48,574 nt of DNA from Thermoplasmata archaeon. GTDB taxonomy: Archaea > Thermoplasmatota > E2 > DHVEG-1. A program made the translations under genes and the position numbers. This document shows, one piece after another, positions 9,801-18,098 of this stretch (within the stretch, counting starts at the first letter, position 1; the number at the start of each line of letters is the position of its first letter). The notes under the pieces were generated by a model. It saw only the letters and a program-made list of their open reading frames with translations. It did not search any database and was not told the origin of the DNA. The DNA lies in contig JAHWGK010000019.1 of the NCBI GenBank assembly GCA_020054495.1, positions 1 to 48,574 on the forward strand, given 5' to 3'.

Positions 9801-10314
9801 CCACATCTGCAATGAGAACACTCATTGCTTGCCCAGTTCCACCTGCACTTCTAATTGGTCCTGAGAAATATAGATCCACATAATCTGTGCCATCTGAATT
9901 TTTTCCAAGTCTTACCTCTGCAATTCCTTCTAGTGGCGCTACTAATACACCCTCAGTAAGTATCGCAAGACCTGTCCTAATTGCTTGGTCAAGAGCGTCC
10001 TCAGTTCTTTTAAATTTATATTTCTCTTCATCAACAATTTCTTTTGCAATTTCTAAAGAAACTGATTCTCTGTCGCCAATTTTTTTGGTTGCTGCTCGAA
10101 TTTTTGGAGCAATCCCTTTTGGTCCAACGAGTTGTTCCACTCGGGCAGCTAGGTCTAAAGCCTGCGGTATCTCAACTTTAAATTCGGGGTCAAGACCTTT
10201 TTCCCTCGCTACAGAAGCAATTGAATAACATATGTCGATGTCCTCTTGTAATTTACTAAAATACTCGTGCATATCCGAGCTAGCTACAATATTTTTGGAT
10301 AGATCCCCACCCAT
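6877..10314 (-). CDS. polC: DNA polymerase D large subunit DP2
   Basis: This is the catalytic subunit of the archaeal family D replicative polymerase, 1145 residues and intein-free. It shows conserved blocks such as SGPIRSAGGTGQAMS and GRPEKAAARKM. The catalytic double-psi barrel acidic motif NCDGDEDG is at about 895-902, within a segment conserved across DP2. Zinc-binding Cys clusters are present (CPICI near 220, CPKCKKKTHRLFCTCG near 690, CPSCN...CLKC near 1070). The C-terminus ends TKLTDFL, which resembles a PCNA-interacting peptide. The small subunit DP1 is encoded about 3 kb away on the same strand. Confidence 0.97.
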   Translation of the reverse strand: MGGDLSKNIVASSDMHEYFSKLQEDIDICYSIASVAREKGLDPEFKVEIPQALDLAARVEQLVGPKGIAPKIRAATKKIGDRESVSLEIAKEIVDEEKYKFKRTEDALDQAIRTGLAILTEGVLVAPLEGIAEVRLGKNSDGTDYVDLYFSGPIRSAGGTGQAMSVLIADVVRRERGIKKYKPTEGEIERYKEEIPLYKRVQHLQYTPSVDEIDRITRSCPICITGEGTEDEEVTGYRDLPRVSTNRLRGGACLVIAEGLCLKAPKILKHVKKLKLKGWDFLDIFVNKDNGLEDKKDKKVPEILPSTKYIGEVIAGRPVFSHPSRNGGFRLRYGRARTGGLASTAINPASMKILDNFIAVGTQLKTERPGKGTIGTPCSSIEGPIVLLKNGDLIQINDVKSIKKKSEIKKIIDLGEILIPFGEFIENNSLLPDSSYVYEWWIQDLQKKLDCLPKKYSFSEVLEAEKKTNKKINEEFGRELNLKQPSYQDALQISTKYDVPLHPYYNLFWHDINVEDLAFLSKYIKEYGKITSDSTLIFPKDDEIKRILIELGALHNQREQNFILDRFSYPIIRCCGLDIKGNIIAETDRYKILKNLKSKEDTVSIVSKLAGLTVRSRAPFRIGTRMGRPEKAAARKMRPPPHVLFPIGNFGGNQRLIKNAADLGKIEVETGVRMCPKCKKKTHRLFCTCGEHTEIGTGRIEVREINLAEELKLAQKNIKERTLPETIKGVIGTISKHKTPEPLEKGILRAKHNVYVFKDGTIRFDMTDAPLTHFKPKEIGVTVNRLKELGYTKDYIGNDLESADQICELKVQDVIISKAGAEYFAQVSKFVDDLLVKFYGLKRFYNIRKLEDLTGHLTVGLAPHTSAGSLSRIIGFTAAQVCFAHPFYHAAKRRNCDGDEDGLMLLMDALLNFSHSYIPDKRGGKMDLPLILTIRIDPSEVDKEAHNVDTLAQYPLEFYESTLRHEHSKELESVMGLASSRLGSELQYEKFGFTHDTVDISEGPKRSNYKALKTMMDKMNAQLNLAAKIRAVDEANVAYRVIERHFLPDILGNMRAFSKQSVRCPSCNITYRRPPLKGVCLKCSGKLTLTVHEKSVKKYLEISKEIAQRYNISPYARQRITLVEKSIDSLFMSDKAKTTKLTDFL

Positions 10315-10492
10315 AGTTGACAGCTCTAAAAAGTTAACAATCTTGTTAATACAAAAATAATGTTTAAATCTTTGTATTTTAAAATCAAAGAGATGTACTC
10401 TTGTAAAAATTGATAGGTTTTAATTTTGAGCTTTTTCTGGAAAAAATCATTGTTTATTTGTTTTTTGAGATGAAAATGAGTAATAGAAAAAT

Positions 10493-10536
10493 TTTTAAAT
10501 GGTAATTGTATGCATGTATCATGCTACCGTGATACA
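10493..10536 (+). promoter_or_regulatory. promoter with inverted-repeat operator candidate
   Basis: An AT-rich TATA-like element (TTTTTAAAT, about 10493-10501) is followed by a perfect 7-bp inverted repeat. TGTATCA at 10515-10521 and TGATACA at 10530-10536 are separated by eight bases. The repeat lies where the transcription start is expected for the downstream hydrolase-propeller gene, a position suited to a repressor. GGGGGG follows at 10555-10560 as the ribosome binding site. Confidence 0.4.
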
Positions 10537-10571
10537 ATATAACATGATTATAACGGGGGGTAATTAAGATA

Positions 10572-13091
10572 TTGAATAAAAAATGGCTTAATCTTTTCAA
10601 AAAAAGAATATGCAAATTGATAGCATTATTTATGATTATTATGGTAATAATTCCTAATTGTCTTGTGAGTGGTAAAAGTAATAAAACAGAGATTATAAGC
10701 TCAGGACATTATGGAAAAGGTTATAGATATAATATACAAGGGTGGGTTTATGTTCATGTTGAAGGAGAACCTTACGAGAGAGGGTATCAATATGGTTATC
10801 TTACTTCTGCTGAAATTGTAGATATGATTAACCGATGGAGTAACTGGGGTCATGAAGAAAAAATCATGAAATTATTCATTATAAAAAACCTTCTTCAAAA
10901 CTATGACAAATTACCAGAACAATGGTGGGAAATCTGCAAATCAAAGGCAGCAAGAATCTTCTGGAAACAATTTCCTGAGGAATACCAACAGGAGATAAAA
11001 GGAATAGCTGATGGGGTAAGAGCCAGAGGTGGAACTGTTCATGGTCGTTTAGTAGATTATAAGGATATTCTCACATTAAATGTTATTGAGGAAACTCGTT
11101 GGACTTTTAAAAATCCTGGTGGAAGAGGACGCCCATTTAAAGTAACATTTAATCGGCTAAAAATGTTATTTTTAGGAAACTTTAAAAAAGAAGTATATGA
11201 ACCTGGGCATTGTAGTGCTTTTATAGCTACCGGTAATGCAACAGTTGACGGGAGAATTGTCATGGCACATTCAACAATTTTTCCACCCAATTATATCCCT
11301 CAACGAGCTAATCTTATAGTGGATATTCAACCATCAAATGGCCACAGGTTTATTATGGCATCTTTTCCAGGTTATATCTGGAGCAGTGAAGATTATTACC
11401 AAAACGATTGTGGAATTTTATTGATGGAAACGTCCCTTGTCCCTCAAGGACCTTGGACTACAAAAGGAACTAAACCTGTTGGAGTTAGAGCTAGAAGAGC
11501 AATTCAATATTCTGATTGCATCGATGATATAATTCAGAGTTTTTTGAATGGGAATAATGGTCTATATCCAAACGACTGGGTAATGGGAGACACAAAGACA
11601 GGGGAGATAGCTTCGTTAGAATTAGCATTAAATAACCATGCCGTTACAAGAACAAAAAACGGGGTATTATGGTCTTGTTGTAATGTAAAAGATGATAAGG
11701 TAAGGTGGGAGCTTTGGGGTGTTTTTGGATTTGGGATCCTTGGAAGAATATTTTCAAGAAAGTTTCAACCTAATGCTAGAGACATAAAGTTTTCAGAAAT
11801 GAGTGATAAATATTATGGTAAAATCGATGTTGATATCGTAAAAAAAATAATGTCAACAGAGCCAATAAGTACAAAAACAACTGATTGCAAAATTACGGAT
11901 TCACAATTAGTAGAAAATCTTGGATTATGGATACATATGGGAAATCCAGATGGGAATGTTTCAATTACTACGCCAGAATTGGAAAAAAAATTGAAAGGAA
12001 TCACAGATTTATTCCCAATAGGATGGGTAAAAATCTATGCCTCAATATCTAAGCCTTTGAATTTACCTCCGATAAATAACATAAAAGATAATGAGGAAAA
12101 TAGTAAGCTGTTATGGGATAATAAAACTGGAGAAACGTTTGTTACTTCCACAGTATCAAAGGATTTAGTGTTTGTAATTACAGATACAGAATTACATGCT
12201 ATGAAAAAAGGGACAAGTGAAACTAAATGGAAACAGCCAGTTATCAAGATAAATTCCAAACCTACTATTTACAAAGACACGGTGATAACAAGTTGTTCAA
12301 ATGGTGAAATATATGCATTTAATATAGAAACAGGGGAAATCGAATGGACATATAGTTTTCCAGATTCGTCTTTTATCTCTGAAGTACAAAAAAGTACCAT
12401 GTTAGTTGGATCAGGAGATACTTGTTACGCTTTTGATATTCCAAGGAGAAAAACCATCTGGGAGTATCAAACAGATGGTCCAATTACAATATCTCCGAAA
12501 ATTGACGGAGAAACAGTATATTTTGGCTCATGGGATGGAAATGTTTATGCTTTAGACTCAAAAACTGGTGAAATAAAATGGATATATGAAACAGGATGGG
12601 GGATTGAAACAACCCCTGCAGTAGCGGATGGAAAAGTATTTGTGGGATCATTAGACAACAACTTCTATGCCCTGGATAAGAAAACCGGTGAATCAGTTTG
12701 GTACTATACCTGTAAAGCCGCTATTCACTCGTCACCAGTGGTTTATGGCGAATATGTATTTTTTGGATCAGATGATGGTAGATTGTATGCACTGGACAAA
12801 GCAAATGGAGAGCTAGCTTGGAGTTTTGCCCCGGGGCATACAATTAAAAACGATAATATTAACAATTATATTACCACTCCAATTCTATCTGCTCCCTTTG
12901 TAGAAAACGGAGTTGTGTATATAGACGCAAAGGGAACAATTTATGCATTAGACGCGCAAACAAAGGAAACACCCGAAGAGCGGTTAGACAGTCTAGAAAT
13001 TGAAAATAACAATTTACTTTTCATAATTATACTCTTGATGTCAATTACAATTGTAACATTGCTGTTTTTCTTTAACAAATATAAAAAGTAG
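10572..13091 (+). CDS. secreted C45-like Ntn hydrolase fused to PQQ-type propeller
   Basis: The protein has 839 residues. The TTG start is favoured because it gives a basic N-terminus followed by a hydrophobic signal segment (about 15-37), and GGGGGGT lies upstream. Residues about 55-400 resemble the C45/acyl-CoA:6-aminopenicillanate acyltransferase group of N-terminal-nucleophile hydrolases. That region has a GEPYERGYQYG opening and a GHCSAF segment whose Cys214 is the likely autoprocessing nucleophile. Residues about 530-790 hold PQQ-type beta-propeller repeats (VYALDSKTGEIKW and similar). A hydrophobic anchor near 815-833 precedes a Lys-rich end. The layout suggests a membrane-anchored extracellular amidase-like enzyme. 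The substrate is unknown. Confidence 0.8.
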   Translation: MNKKWLNLFKKRICKLIALFMIIMVIIPNCLVSGKSNKTEIISSGHYGKGYRYNIQGWVYVHVEGEPYERGYQYGYLTSAEIVDMINRWSNWGHEEKIMKLFIIKNLLQNYDKLPEQWWEICKSKAARIFWKQFPEEYQQEIKGIADGVRARGGTVHGRLVDYKDILTLNVIEETRWTFKNPGGRGRPFKVTFNRLKMLFLGNFKKEVYEPGHCSAFIATGNATVDGRIVMAHSTIFPPNYIPQRANLIVDIQPSNGHRFIMASFPGYIWSSEDYYQNDCGILLMETSLVPQGPWTTKGTKPVGVRARRAIQYSDCIDDIIQSFLNGNNGLYPNDWVMGDTKTGEIASLELALNNHAVTRTKNGVLWSCCNVKDDKVRWELWGVFGFGILGRIFSRKFQPNARDIKFSEMSDKYYGKIDVDIVKKIMSTEPISTKTTDCKITDSQLVENLGLWIHMGNPDGNVSITTPELEKKLKGITDLFPIGWVKIYASISKPLNLPPINNIKDNEENSKLLWDNKTGETFVTSTVSKDLVFVITDTELHAMKKGTSETKWKQPVIKINSKPTIYKDTVITSCSNGEIYAFNIETGEIEWTYSFPDSSFISEVQKSTMLVGSGDTCYAFDIPRRKTIWEYQTDGPITISPKIDGETVYFGSWDGNVYALDSKTGEIKWIYETGWGIETTPAVADGKVFVGSLDNNFYALDKKTGESVWYYTCKAAIHSSPVVYGEYVFFGSDDGRLYALDKANGELAWSFAPGHTIKNDNINNYITTPILSAPFVENGVVYIDAKGTIYALDAQTKETPEERLDSLEIENNNLLFIIILLMSITIVTLLFFFNKYKK

Positions 13092-13138
13092 AGTAATCAA
13101 CATTGAAAGGTTGGCACAAGGGTGTTATATAGTTCAGT

Positions 13139-14812
13139 TTATAGTAATTTTTTACTGAAATCCATCATCGTGACATTTCCAGTTTTCAAATCAACAATAG
13201 GAAGTTTAGCTGAGTCAGGAATAAAATTCAACATTTTTTGATAAGAAGTTTGGGCCTGCCAACTTGAAGCATTTATTAGAGTTACACCTCTATAATCACC
13301 AATTTGAGCCAGGTGTACATGACCTGTAACAAAGATATCAGGAATTCTATCTATAACCATGTAATCAAGATGTTCAGGTGCAAGTGGGGTATATCCTCCA
13401 TAAGTAGGCGCGAGATGATGTTTTCTTAGCATCGTTTTCATTATTTCTACTGGTTCGTTATATTTCAAATGTTGTATGTTTGTTGCATAATCAAGAAGAC
13501 TTTGACCATGATAGGTTAACACTTCCACACCATGAAGAGATAAGTAACAGGGATTTCCAATAAACGTCATGTCCATACCTGAAAATAAATCCTGAATCTC
13601 TTTTTCAAAAGTAGGTTGGGGCTCAGCTGGTCGTACAGCATCATGATTTCCAGGTTGTACAATCATTGATATATGATCGGGAATGAGTCTAAGTTGTTCA
13701 GCAAGTGCCTCATATTGTCGATATACGTCAACTATGGAAAGTTCTTTATCTTGGTTAGGATAAATACCAATGCCATCTACTATGTCGCCAGGTATGATTA
13801 CGTATTTTATTTTACCAGCAACATCCCTCTGTCTGGAATTACCCATTTCACCATTTATCCATCGGAGAAATGCCTGCCATTCATCCTCCATGAATTGTTT
13901 GCTACCAACATGGATATCTGATAGAAAAGCAGCAAATACTGGGACATCTGATTTATGTTTCTCATTTTGAATACTAATATCTGGATAAACTATACTGTGA
14001 ACTACTATTAAATCACCGTTTTTACTTAGTTGCCCTCGTATTCCAACTATTTCATCGAGAACAACTTCGTTTGCCAGTCGCATAGCTTCACGGTTGTCCT
14101 TCAAGGCAATACATTTTGCAATATCTGTTTCATCCTCGAGTTCTATAAGTCTATGGCCGTTTGTAGTGGTTCTAACATCCTTAACTATCCCAACAAGTTG
14201 TATTTCTTTTACGCCACTCTTTTTTACTCTGTCAATTGGAATAGCATTAGTCAGTTCTCGTCTTTGGTTTCTCAATATTTTTCTTAAAGAGTTGTATCTA
14301 TTAACAAAAAGTTTTGTAAAATCATTCGTTGTTCCTTCACAAATACTATTACCAGTTACATCCTTGATTATGTTGATTTCAGGATCATACTCCTTTGCTT
14401 TTGGTTTCCATCCCTTCACCTTTTTAATATCAATTACCTGCGGTACTGCTTCTTCTCGTGGTTCTTCATCTGGCAGTTGTATTTGATCATCTTTGTCGGG
14501 GTCATCATACTCTAATTCAATCTCCTCAGAGGGTTTATATTGAAACTCACCACTATATATGCTTGAAAGCATCTTGGTTTGTAGTTTCTTTATTTCCGGA
14601 AAATTCGCAGATGGTATTGGTGTTTCTTCAACTTTAGTTAATTGCTCAATATCGTTGATATGATTAAGAGTTAAAACAAGCGGAAATTCTTTCAAGTTTT
14701 TAGTTAAAAAAGAAGTGAATTCTTTAGGATCATCCTTTGATAATATATAATCAAGTGTATCTGGTTGTACGAATGTACCATGCTCTGAAAATGATTTAAT
14801 TATTGAATTCAT
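13139..14812 (-). CDS. polB: DNA polymerase D small subunit DP1
   Basis: This is the small subunit of PolD, which carries the Mre11-like 3'-5' proofreading exonuclease. At 557 residues it has a variable N-terminus, an OB-fold region around 200-280, and a calcineurin-type phosphoesterase domain. The metal motifs FLSDIHVGS, IPGDIVDG, QPGNHD and VTGHVH are all present in order, so the exonuclease should be active. AGGGAAG just before the ATG serves as ribosome binding site. Its 3' end converges on the hydrolase-propeller gene. Confidence 0.96.
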   Translation of the reverse strand: MNSIIKSFSEHGTFVQPDTLDYILSKDDPKEFTSFLTKNLKEFPLVLTLNHINDIEQLTKVEETPIPSANFPEIKKLQTKMLSSIYSGEFQYKPSEEIELEYDDPDKDDQIQLPDEEPREEAVPQVIDIKKVKGWKPKAKEYDPEINIIKDVTGNSICEGTTNDFTKLFVNRYNSLRKILRNQRRELTNAIPIDRVKKSGVKEIQLVGIVKDVRTTTNGHRLIELEDETDIAKCIALKDNREAMRLANEVVLDEIVGIRGQLSKNGDLIVVHSIVYPDISIQNEKHKSDVPVFAAFLSDIHVGSKQFMEDEWQAFLRWINGEMGNSRQRDVAGKIKYVIIPGDIVDGIGIYPNQDKELSIVDVYRQYEALAEQLRLIPDHISMIVQPGNHDAVRPAEPQPTFEKEIQDLFSGMDMTFIGNPCYLSLHGVEVLTYHGQSLLDYATNIQHLKYNEPVEIMKTMLRKHHLAPTYGGYTPLAPEHLDYMVIDRIPDIFVTGHVHLAQIGDYRGVTLINASSWQAQTSYQKMLNFIPDSAKLPIVDLKTGNVTMMDFSKKLL

Positions 14813-15094
14813 CTTCCCTATCCCTTAAAAAATGATTTCAAAAAAGTATATGCAATAATGGGTTTTTAGAATTATGGTTAGACCAATAATTGAGGTTTTT
14901 TATAAGTCCGATAACAACTATTATATATAACTTTCTATAATAACTTATTTTTTGGGGCATTATAAACAAGATATCTAAAGGGAATTCTTAAACTGAATAT
15001 TTCTAGTGAAAAAAAGTCCATATTTTTAGAAAGAAATATAAAAGAGGATAAACTAACATTAGAATATAAACAAGCATGAACAGGTAAAGACTAC
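14813..15094. promoter_or_regulatory. divergent promoter region between polB and the DUF424 gene
   Basis: This non-coding, very AT-rich interval separates two divergent genes. On the plus strand a clean TATA candidate (AAATATAAAAG, about 15035-15045) lies about 50 bases before the DUF424 gene. AGGTAA at 15082-15087 is its ribosome binding site. I see no RNA gene or long repeat in it. Confidence 0.45.
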
Positions 15095-15394
15095 ATGATA
15101 AGCCTAAAAATCCACAAAAAAGGAAACGATCTCCTAATGGGAGCATGCGATGAAAAACTCCTAGGGAAAAAATTCGAAGATGGGAAATTTCAGATAGATG
15201 TAAAAAGAGATTTCTACGATGGAGAAAGAATAAGTGCAGAGGTTTTAAAGAAATACTTACAAGATGCAACCATTGCTAATCTAGTAGGAAGGGAAACAAT
15301 TAAATGTGCAATAGATATAGGATTAATAGACCCCGAGTGTGTAATTAAAATAAAGGGTGTACCACACGCTCAAATGGTAAGAATGCTAACTTAA
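15095..15394 (+). CDS. DUF424 family protein
   Basis: This 99-residue protein matches the archaeal DUF424 family in length and layout. It has an early LLMGACDEKLLGKKFEDG block, a central FYDGERIS, then ATIANLVGRETIKCAI and a C-terminal GVPHAQMVRM. The family is widespread in archaea and its function is not established. The last nine bases overlap the 3' end of the convergent Mut7-C gene. AGGTAA supports the start. Confidence 0.88.
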   Translation: MISLKIHKKGNDLLMGACDEKLLGKKFEDGKFQIDVKRDFYDGERISAEVLKKYLQDATIANLVGRETIKCAIDIGLIDPECVIKIKGVPHAQMVRMLT

Positions 15395-15841
15395 GTTATT
15401 TATTTTTTCAAACATTTTTTCATAATGACTACCTCTCCAATAAATCTTATTACACTTTTTACAAAACCAGAATTTCTCATTGTTATTATATATTCTTTCA
15501 GGGACCTTTCCTTCGATATCTTTTTTGCTTATCACATCGACCTCGGTATTACATAAGATACATCTGGAAAGAACTTTTTTTTTGTCCATTTCAATATCGC
15601 CTAAAACAATGCTTATTTGTTCGTCAATATCTGTTGTTTTAATTTCAATAGTTTTAAGATTTTCTCTTCGAGCCGTTTGAATTAGTCTTTTATCTCTTGA
15701 AATAAGAATACGATTTTCATTCTTTGAAATCTCTAATAATTTAGCATCATTCATCTCACTATTTGGATAAAAAGTATCAAAACCATAGATACGCAACCAT
15801 TTTGCAAGTGTTCCAAGCATTTGATCGCATAAGAATTTCAT
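15386..15841 (-). CDS. Mut7-C RNase-domain protein with zinc ribbon
   Basis: This 151-residue protein belongs to the Mut7-C (formerly DUF82) family. The N-terminal PIN-like fold has MKFLCDQMLGTLAKWLRIYGFDT and the acidic ISRDKRL stretch. Two CxxC pairs (CILC, then CKKC) form a C-terminal zinc ribbon. The family is predicted to be RNase-like, but the substrate is unknown. Its ATG overlaps the TGA of the upstream reductase gene in an ATGA, so translation is coupled. Confidence 0.88.
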   Translation of the reverse strand: MKFLCDQMLGTLAKWLRIYGFDTFYPNSEMNDAKLLEISKNENRILISRDKRLIQTARRENLKTIEIKTTDIDEQISIVLGDIEMDKKKVLSRCILCNTEVDVISKKDIEGKVPERIYNNNEKFWFCKKCNKIYWRGSHYEKMFEKINNLS

Positions 15842-16485
15842 TTTATCAATCTATAATGTAAAAGTATTCCAGGGCCAATAGTTTTTATTTTTATTAGCTT
15901 CAGACTGATGTTTTGATTATCTAATCCTACTCCATCAGAAATAGTTGGCGTATTATTTCCACCAATAATCATTGGTCCAACATAGACATAAAAATCATCA
16001 ACAAATCCAGATTTCAAAAAATTCCAAATAACAGTACCGCCACCTTCAACCATTAATTTTCGTATACCTTTTTTATATAAGAGTTCTAAAAGTTTTTCTA
16101 AGTCAATTAGGCCATTATTGTCTGAATCACACAAAATTATTTCGACCTTATCTCCAAATCTTTTACAACAGTGCTCCCCTGTGACAATAAGAGTTTTTGC
16201 TACATTATTTACAACAAGAGAATCAACCGGTGTTTTACAATATGTATCCAATACAACTCGTATTGGTTGTTTTGGATTTTTTACATATTTTTCTTTAACA
16301 GTTAATTTTGGATTATCAGATAGAACTGTTTTTATTCCAACTAGAACTGCATCACATTCATTTCTTAATTCATACATTCTTTTAATATCTTCATCACAAG
16401 AAATCCTCATCTGTTTACCTGATGGGGTAGCAATTTTTCCATCCGTAGACATTGCACAGTTCACAATTACATGAGGTTTATTCAT
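15838..16485 (-). CDS. arfC: 2,5-diamino-6-ribosylamino-pyrimidinone 5'-phosphate reductase
   Basis: This NAD(P)H-dependent reductase of archaeal riboflavin and F420 synthesis acts on the ribosylamino side chain before deamination. The 215-residue length and RibD-C/DHFR-like fold are typical. The N-terminal NCAMSTDGKIAT, the central ECDAVLVGIKTVLSDNPKLTV and the later MVEGGGTVIWNFL are family signatures. It lies six bases after thyX and overlaps the following Mut7-C gene by an ATGA, so the three genes form an operon. Confidence 0.92.
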   Translation of the reverse strand: MNKPHVIVNCAMSTDGKIATPSGKQMRISCDEDIKRMYELRNECDAVLVGIKTVLSDNPKLTVKEKYVKNPKQPIRVVLDTYCKTPVDSLVVNNVAKTLIVTGEHCCKRFGDKVEIILCDSDNNGLIDLEKLLELLYKKGIRKLMVEGGGTVIWNFLKSGFVDDFYVYVGPMIIGGNNTPTISDGVGLDNQNISLKLIKIKTIGPGILLHYRLIK

Positions 16486-16491
16486 AAAATC

Positions 16492-17154
16492 TCACTTTGG
16501 ATAAAGAGGGCAATCTTTCTTGCCCTCTGGGCAAATGCCCCTACTTTTACAAGCTGGTCCTGCATTTTTAAAAATAGTAGGAGCTACTTTTTTTACCATT
16601 TGCAACATTTTATTTGCAAGAGCACGAATTTCCCATTGAGCATGTTGACAACATCTTAATTCAAAAAAATTGAGTAAAGATCTGGCATTCATCGTCACAA
16701 TAATATTTGTACAAGCGGCATTTGGAAGAACATATCTTGAATCCTCTGCAGGGATCTTCAAATCAAGGAGTTTGTTGTATTGCTCCCAAATCTTGGCCAT
16801 TGTTTCATCGTAGGCTTTTTTCATATTCTTGTCCTGTGCAATTTTAGGAGGGATTACATAATTAGGTTCGTTTAAATTTACGTATCTTTGACTCTGTTGC
16901 GCATAGCTTGCAATACGGTGTCTAACTAGTTGATGAGTTAAAGATCTACTAACATCACTTATAGCAAAGGTGAAACTAGCATGCTCGATAACACTTGTAT
17001 GCCCTAAACTCATGACCTGTTTCAGTATCGCATCTAACTCTTCAGTTGAGGATTCATCCAACTCTTCAGGCTTTGTCTTACTATGTGTAAGTTTAGCTGC
17101 CATCGCAGGTAATTTTTCAGGATTAGGCGTGAATCCTATAAGTTTGACGTTCAT
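16492..17154 (-). CDS. thyX: FAD-dependent thymidylate synthase ThyX
   Basis: This flavin-dependent enzyme converts dUMP to dTMP using methylene-tetrahydrofolate or an archaeal pterin. The diagnostic motif RHRIASYAQQSQRYV matches the ThyX consensus, including the Ser and Arg that contact dUMP. The frame is open to an ATG at 17175. The ATG at 17154 is more likely the start, since GGGGAG precedes it by six bases and the protein then begins MNVKLIGFTPNPE. It is the first gene of a three-gene operon with the riboflavin reductase and the Mut7-C protein. Confidence 0.94.
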   Translation of the reverse strand: MNVKLIGFTPNPEKLPAMAAKLTHSKTKPEELDESSTEELDAILKQVMSLGHTSVIEHASFTFAISDVSRSLTHQLVRHRIASYAQQSQRYVNLNEPNYVIPPKIAQDKNMKKAYDETMAKIWEQYNKLLDLKIPAEDSRYVLPNAACTNIIVTMNARSLLNFFELRCCQHAQWEIRALANKMLQMVKKVAPTIFKNAGPACKSRGICPEGKKDCPLYPK

Positions 17155-17219
17155 CAATAACTCCCCGTCACCCATATAACATCTGCTTTTATTATTTTTG
17201 AGGTGGCTGAATTACTTAA

Positions 17220-17269
17220 AAAGCTATAGCTTTCTAACTATTAATAAAAACAATAAACTTTTAAAAAGT
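17220..17269 (+). promoter_or_regulatory. promoter region of the membrane-complex operon with palindrome
   Basis: A perfect 14-bp palindrome AAAGCTATAGCTTT occupies 17220-17233, between thyX and the divergent operon. An AT-rich TATA candidate (CTTTTAAAAAG, about 17258-17268) lies about 50 bases before the first gene. GGGAGG follows near 17302 as the ribosome binding site. The palindrome could bind a dimeric regulator acting on either gene. Confidence 0.4.
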
Positions 17270-17313
17270 AATAGAGTTACCCTGAGACATATAATTAAGA
17301 AGGGAGGAAAAAT

Positions 17314-17835
17314 ATGATCGCATTTATTGTGACGACGATCCTTTGTTTTATAACATATTTGTTGTTTACAACAGGCAGTGGAACCGACCTTGGGATATGG
17401 AGTTATGAAGAAATTATTTTTGGAATTGTTCTTTCTGCAATAGTTGGTCTTATCGCTGGAAAGATTTTTGTAAAAAAAGATTTCAGGATGGCAAATCCGG
17501 TTAGATGGTTAACATTTATCGCGTATGTCATCGGACCGTTTTTTGCGGGTGTTGTAAAAGCAAACATAGACGTAGCATATCGTGTAATAACTGGTAAAAT
17601 AAACCCAGGCATAGTAAAAATTTCTCCAGGCCTTAAAACAGATCTTGGGATAACTATGCTTGCAAATTCAATAACATTAACCCCTGGAACACTGAGTGTT
17701 GACATTGATGAAGATAAAAATGATCTTTATATCCATTGGATAAATGTCAAAAAAGAAGCATTACAGAAAAAACCTGTTGATTGTAAATATGTTTGTGGAA
17801 ATTTCCCAAAATGGATTAGGAGGATTGCAGAATGA
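17314..17835 (+). CDS. mnhE: Mrp/Mbh complex subunit, MnhE type (MbhA-like)
   Basis: This 173-residue membrane protein has two or three hydrophobic segments in its first 90 residues and a soluble C-terminal domain. The segment TLTPGTLSVDIDEDKNDLYIHWINV is diagnostic of the MnhE family found in Na+/H+ antiporters and in Mbh-type hydrogenases. It opens a ten-gene operon. Its TGA overlaps the next ATG by four bases. GGGAGG supports the start. Confidence 0.93.
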   Translation: MIAFIVTTILCFITYLLFTTGSGTDLGIWSYEEIIFGIVLSAIVGLIAGKIFVKKDFRMANPVRWLTFIAYVIGPFFAGVVKANIDVAYRVITGKINPGIVKISPGLKTDLGITMLANSITLTPGTLSVDIDEDKNDLYIHWINVKKEALQKKPVDCKYVCGNFPKWIRRIAE

Positions 17836-18098
17836 TCGAGTCGACAACTTTTTTAGTTGTTTTAAGTGCCCTTTTTCTCTCTGTAGCAATGGCGATAATT
17901 AGGGTAATTAAAGGACCTACTGCACCAGATCGAATTGTTGGTTTAGATACGATTAACACAATTGTAATTGTGGGCATGGTCATATTTGGTTATTCTACTA
18001 ATTCAGTGATATACATTGATGTAGCTATTGTATATGCACTATTATCATTTATCTCAACACTGTTTATCGCAAAATACTTAGAAGGAGGGGAATTCTAA
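17832..18098 (+). CDS. mnhF: Mrp/Mbh complex subunit, MnhF type (MbhB-like)
   Basis: This 88-residue protein has three transmembrane segments. The GPTAPDRIVGLDTINT loop and the following VYALLSFISTLFIAKY helix are typical of MnhF/MrpF. The start overlaps the mnhE stop in an ATGA, and the stop abuts the mnhG ATG directly. This is the usual E-F-G order of these complexes. Confidence 0.93.
   Translation: MIESTTFLVVLSALFLSVAMAIIRVIKGPTAPDRIVGLDTINTIVIVGMVIFGYSTNSVIYIDVAIVYALLSFISTLFIAKYLEGGEF

Noticed and set aside
9194-10228. Long plus-strand frames inside polC
   Set aside because: They are antisense shadows of a well-conserved coding sequence, with no ribosome binding sites and unnatural protein composition.
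4058-10314. Inteins in mcm or polC
   Set aside because: Both proteins have normal lengths and their usual insertion sites (the Walker A and acidic motifs) are uninterrupted.
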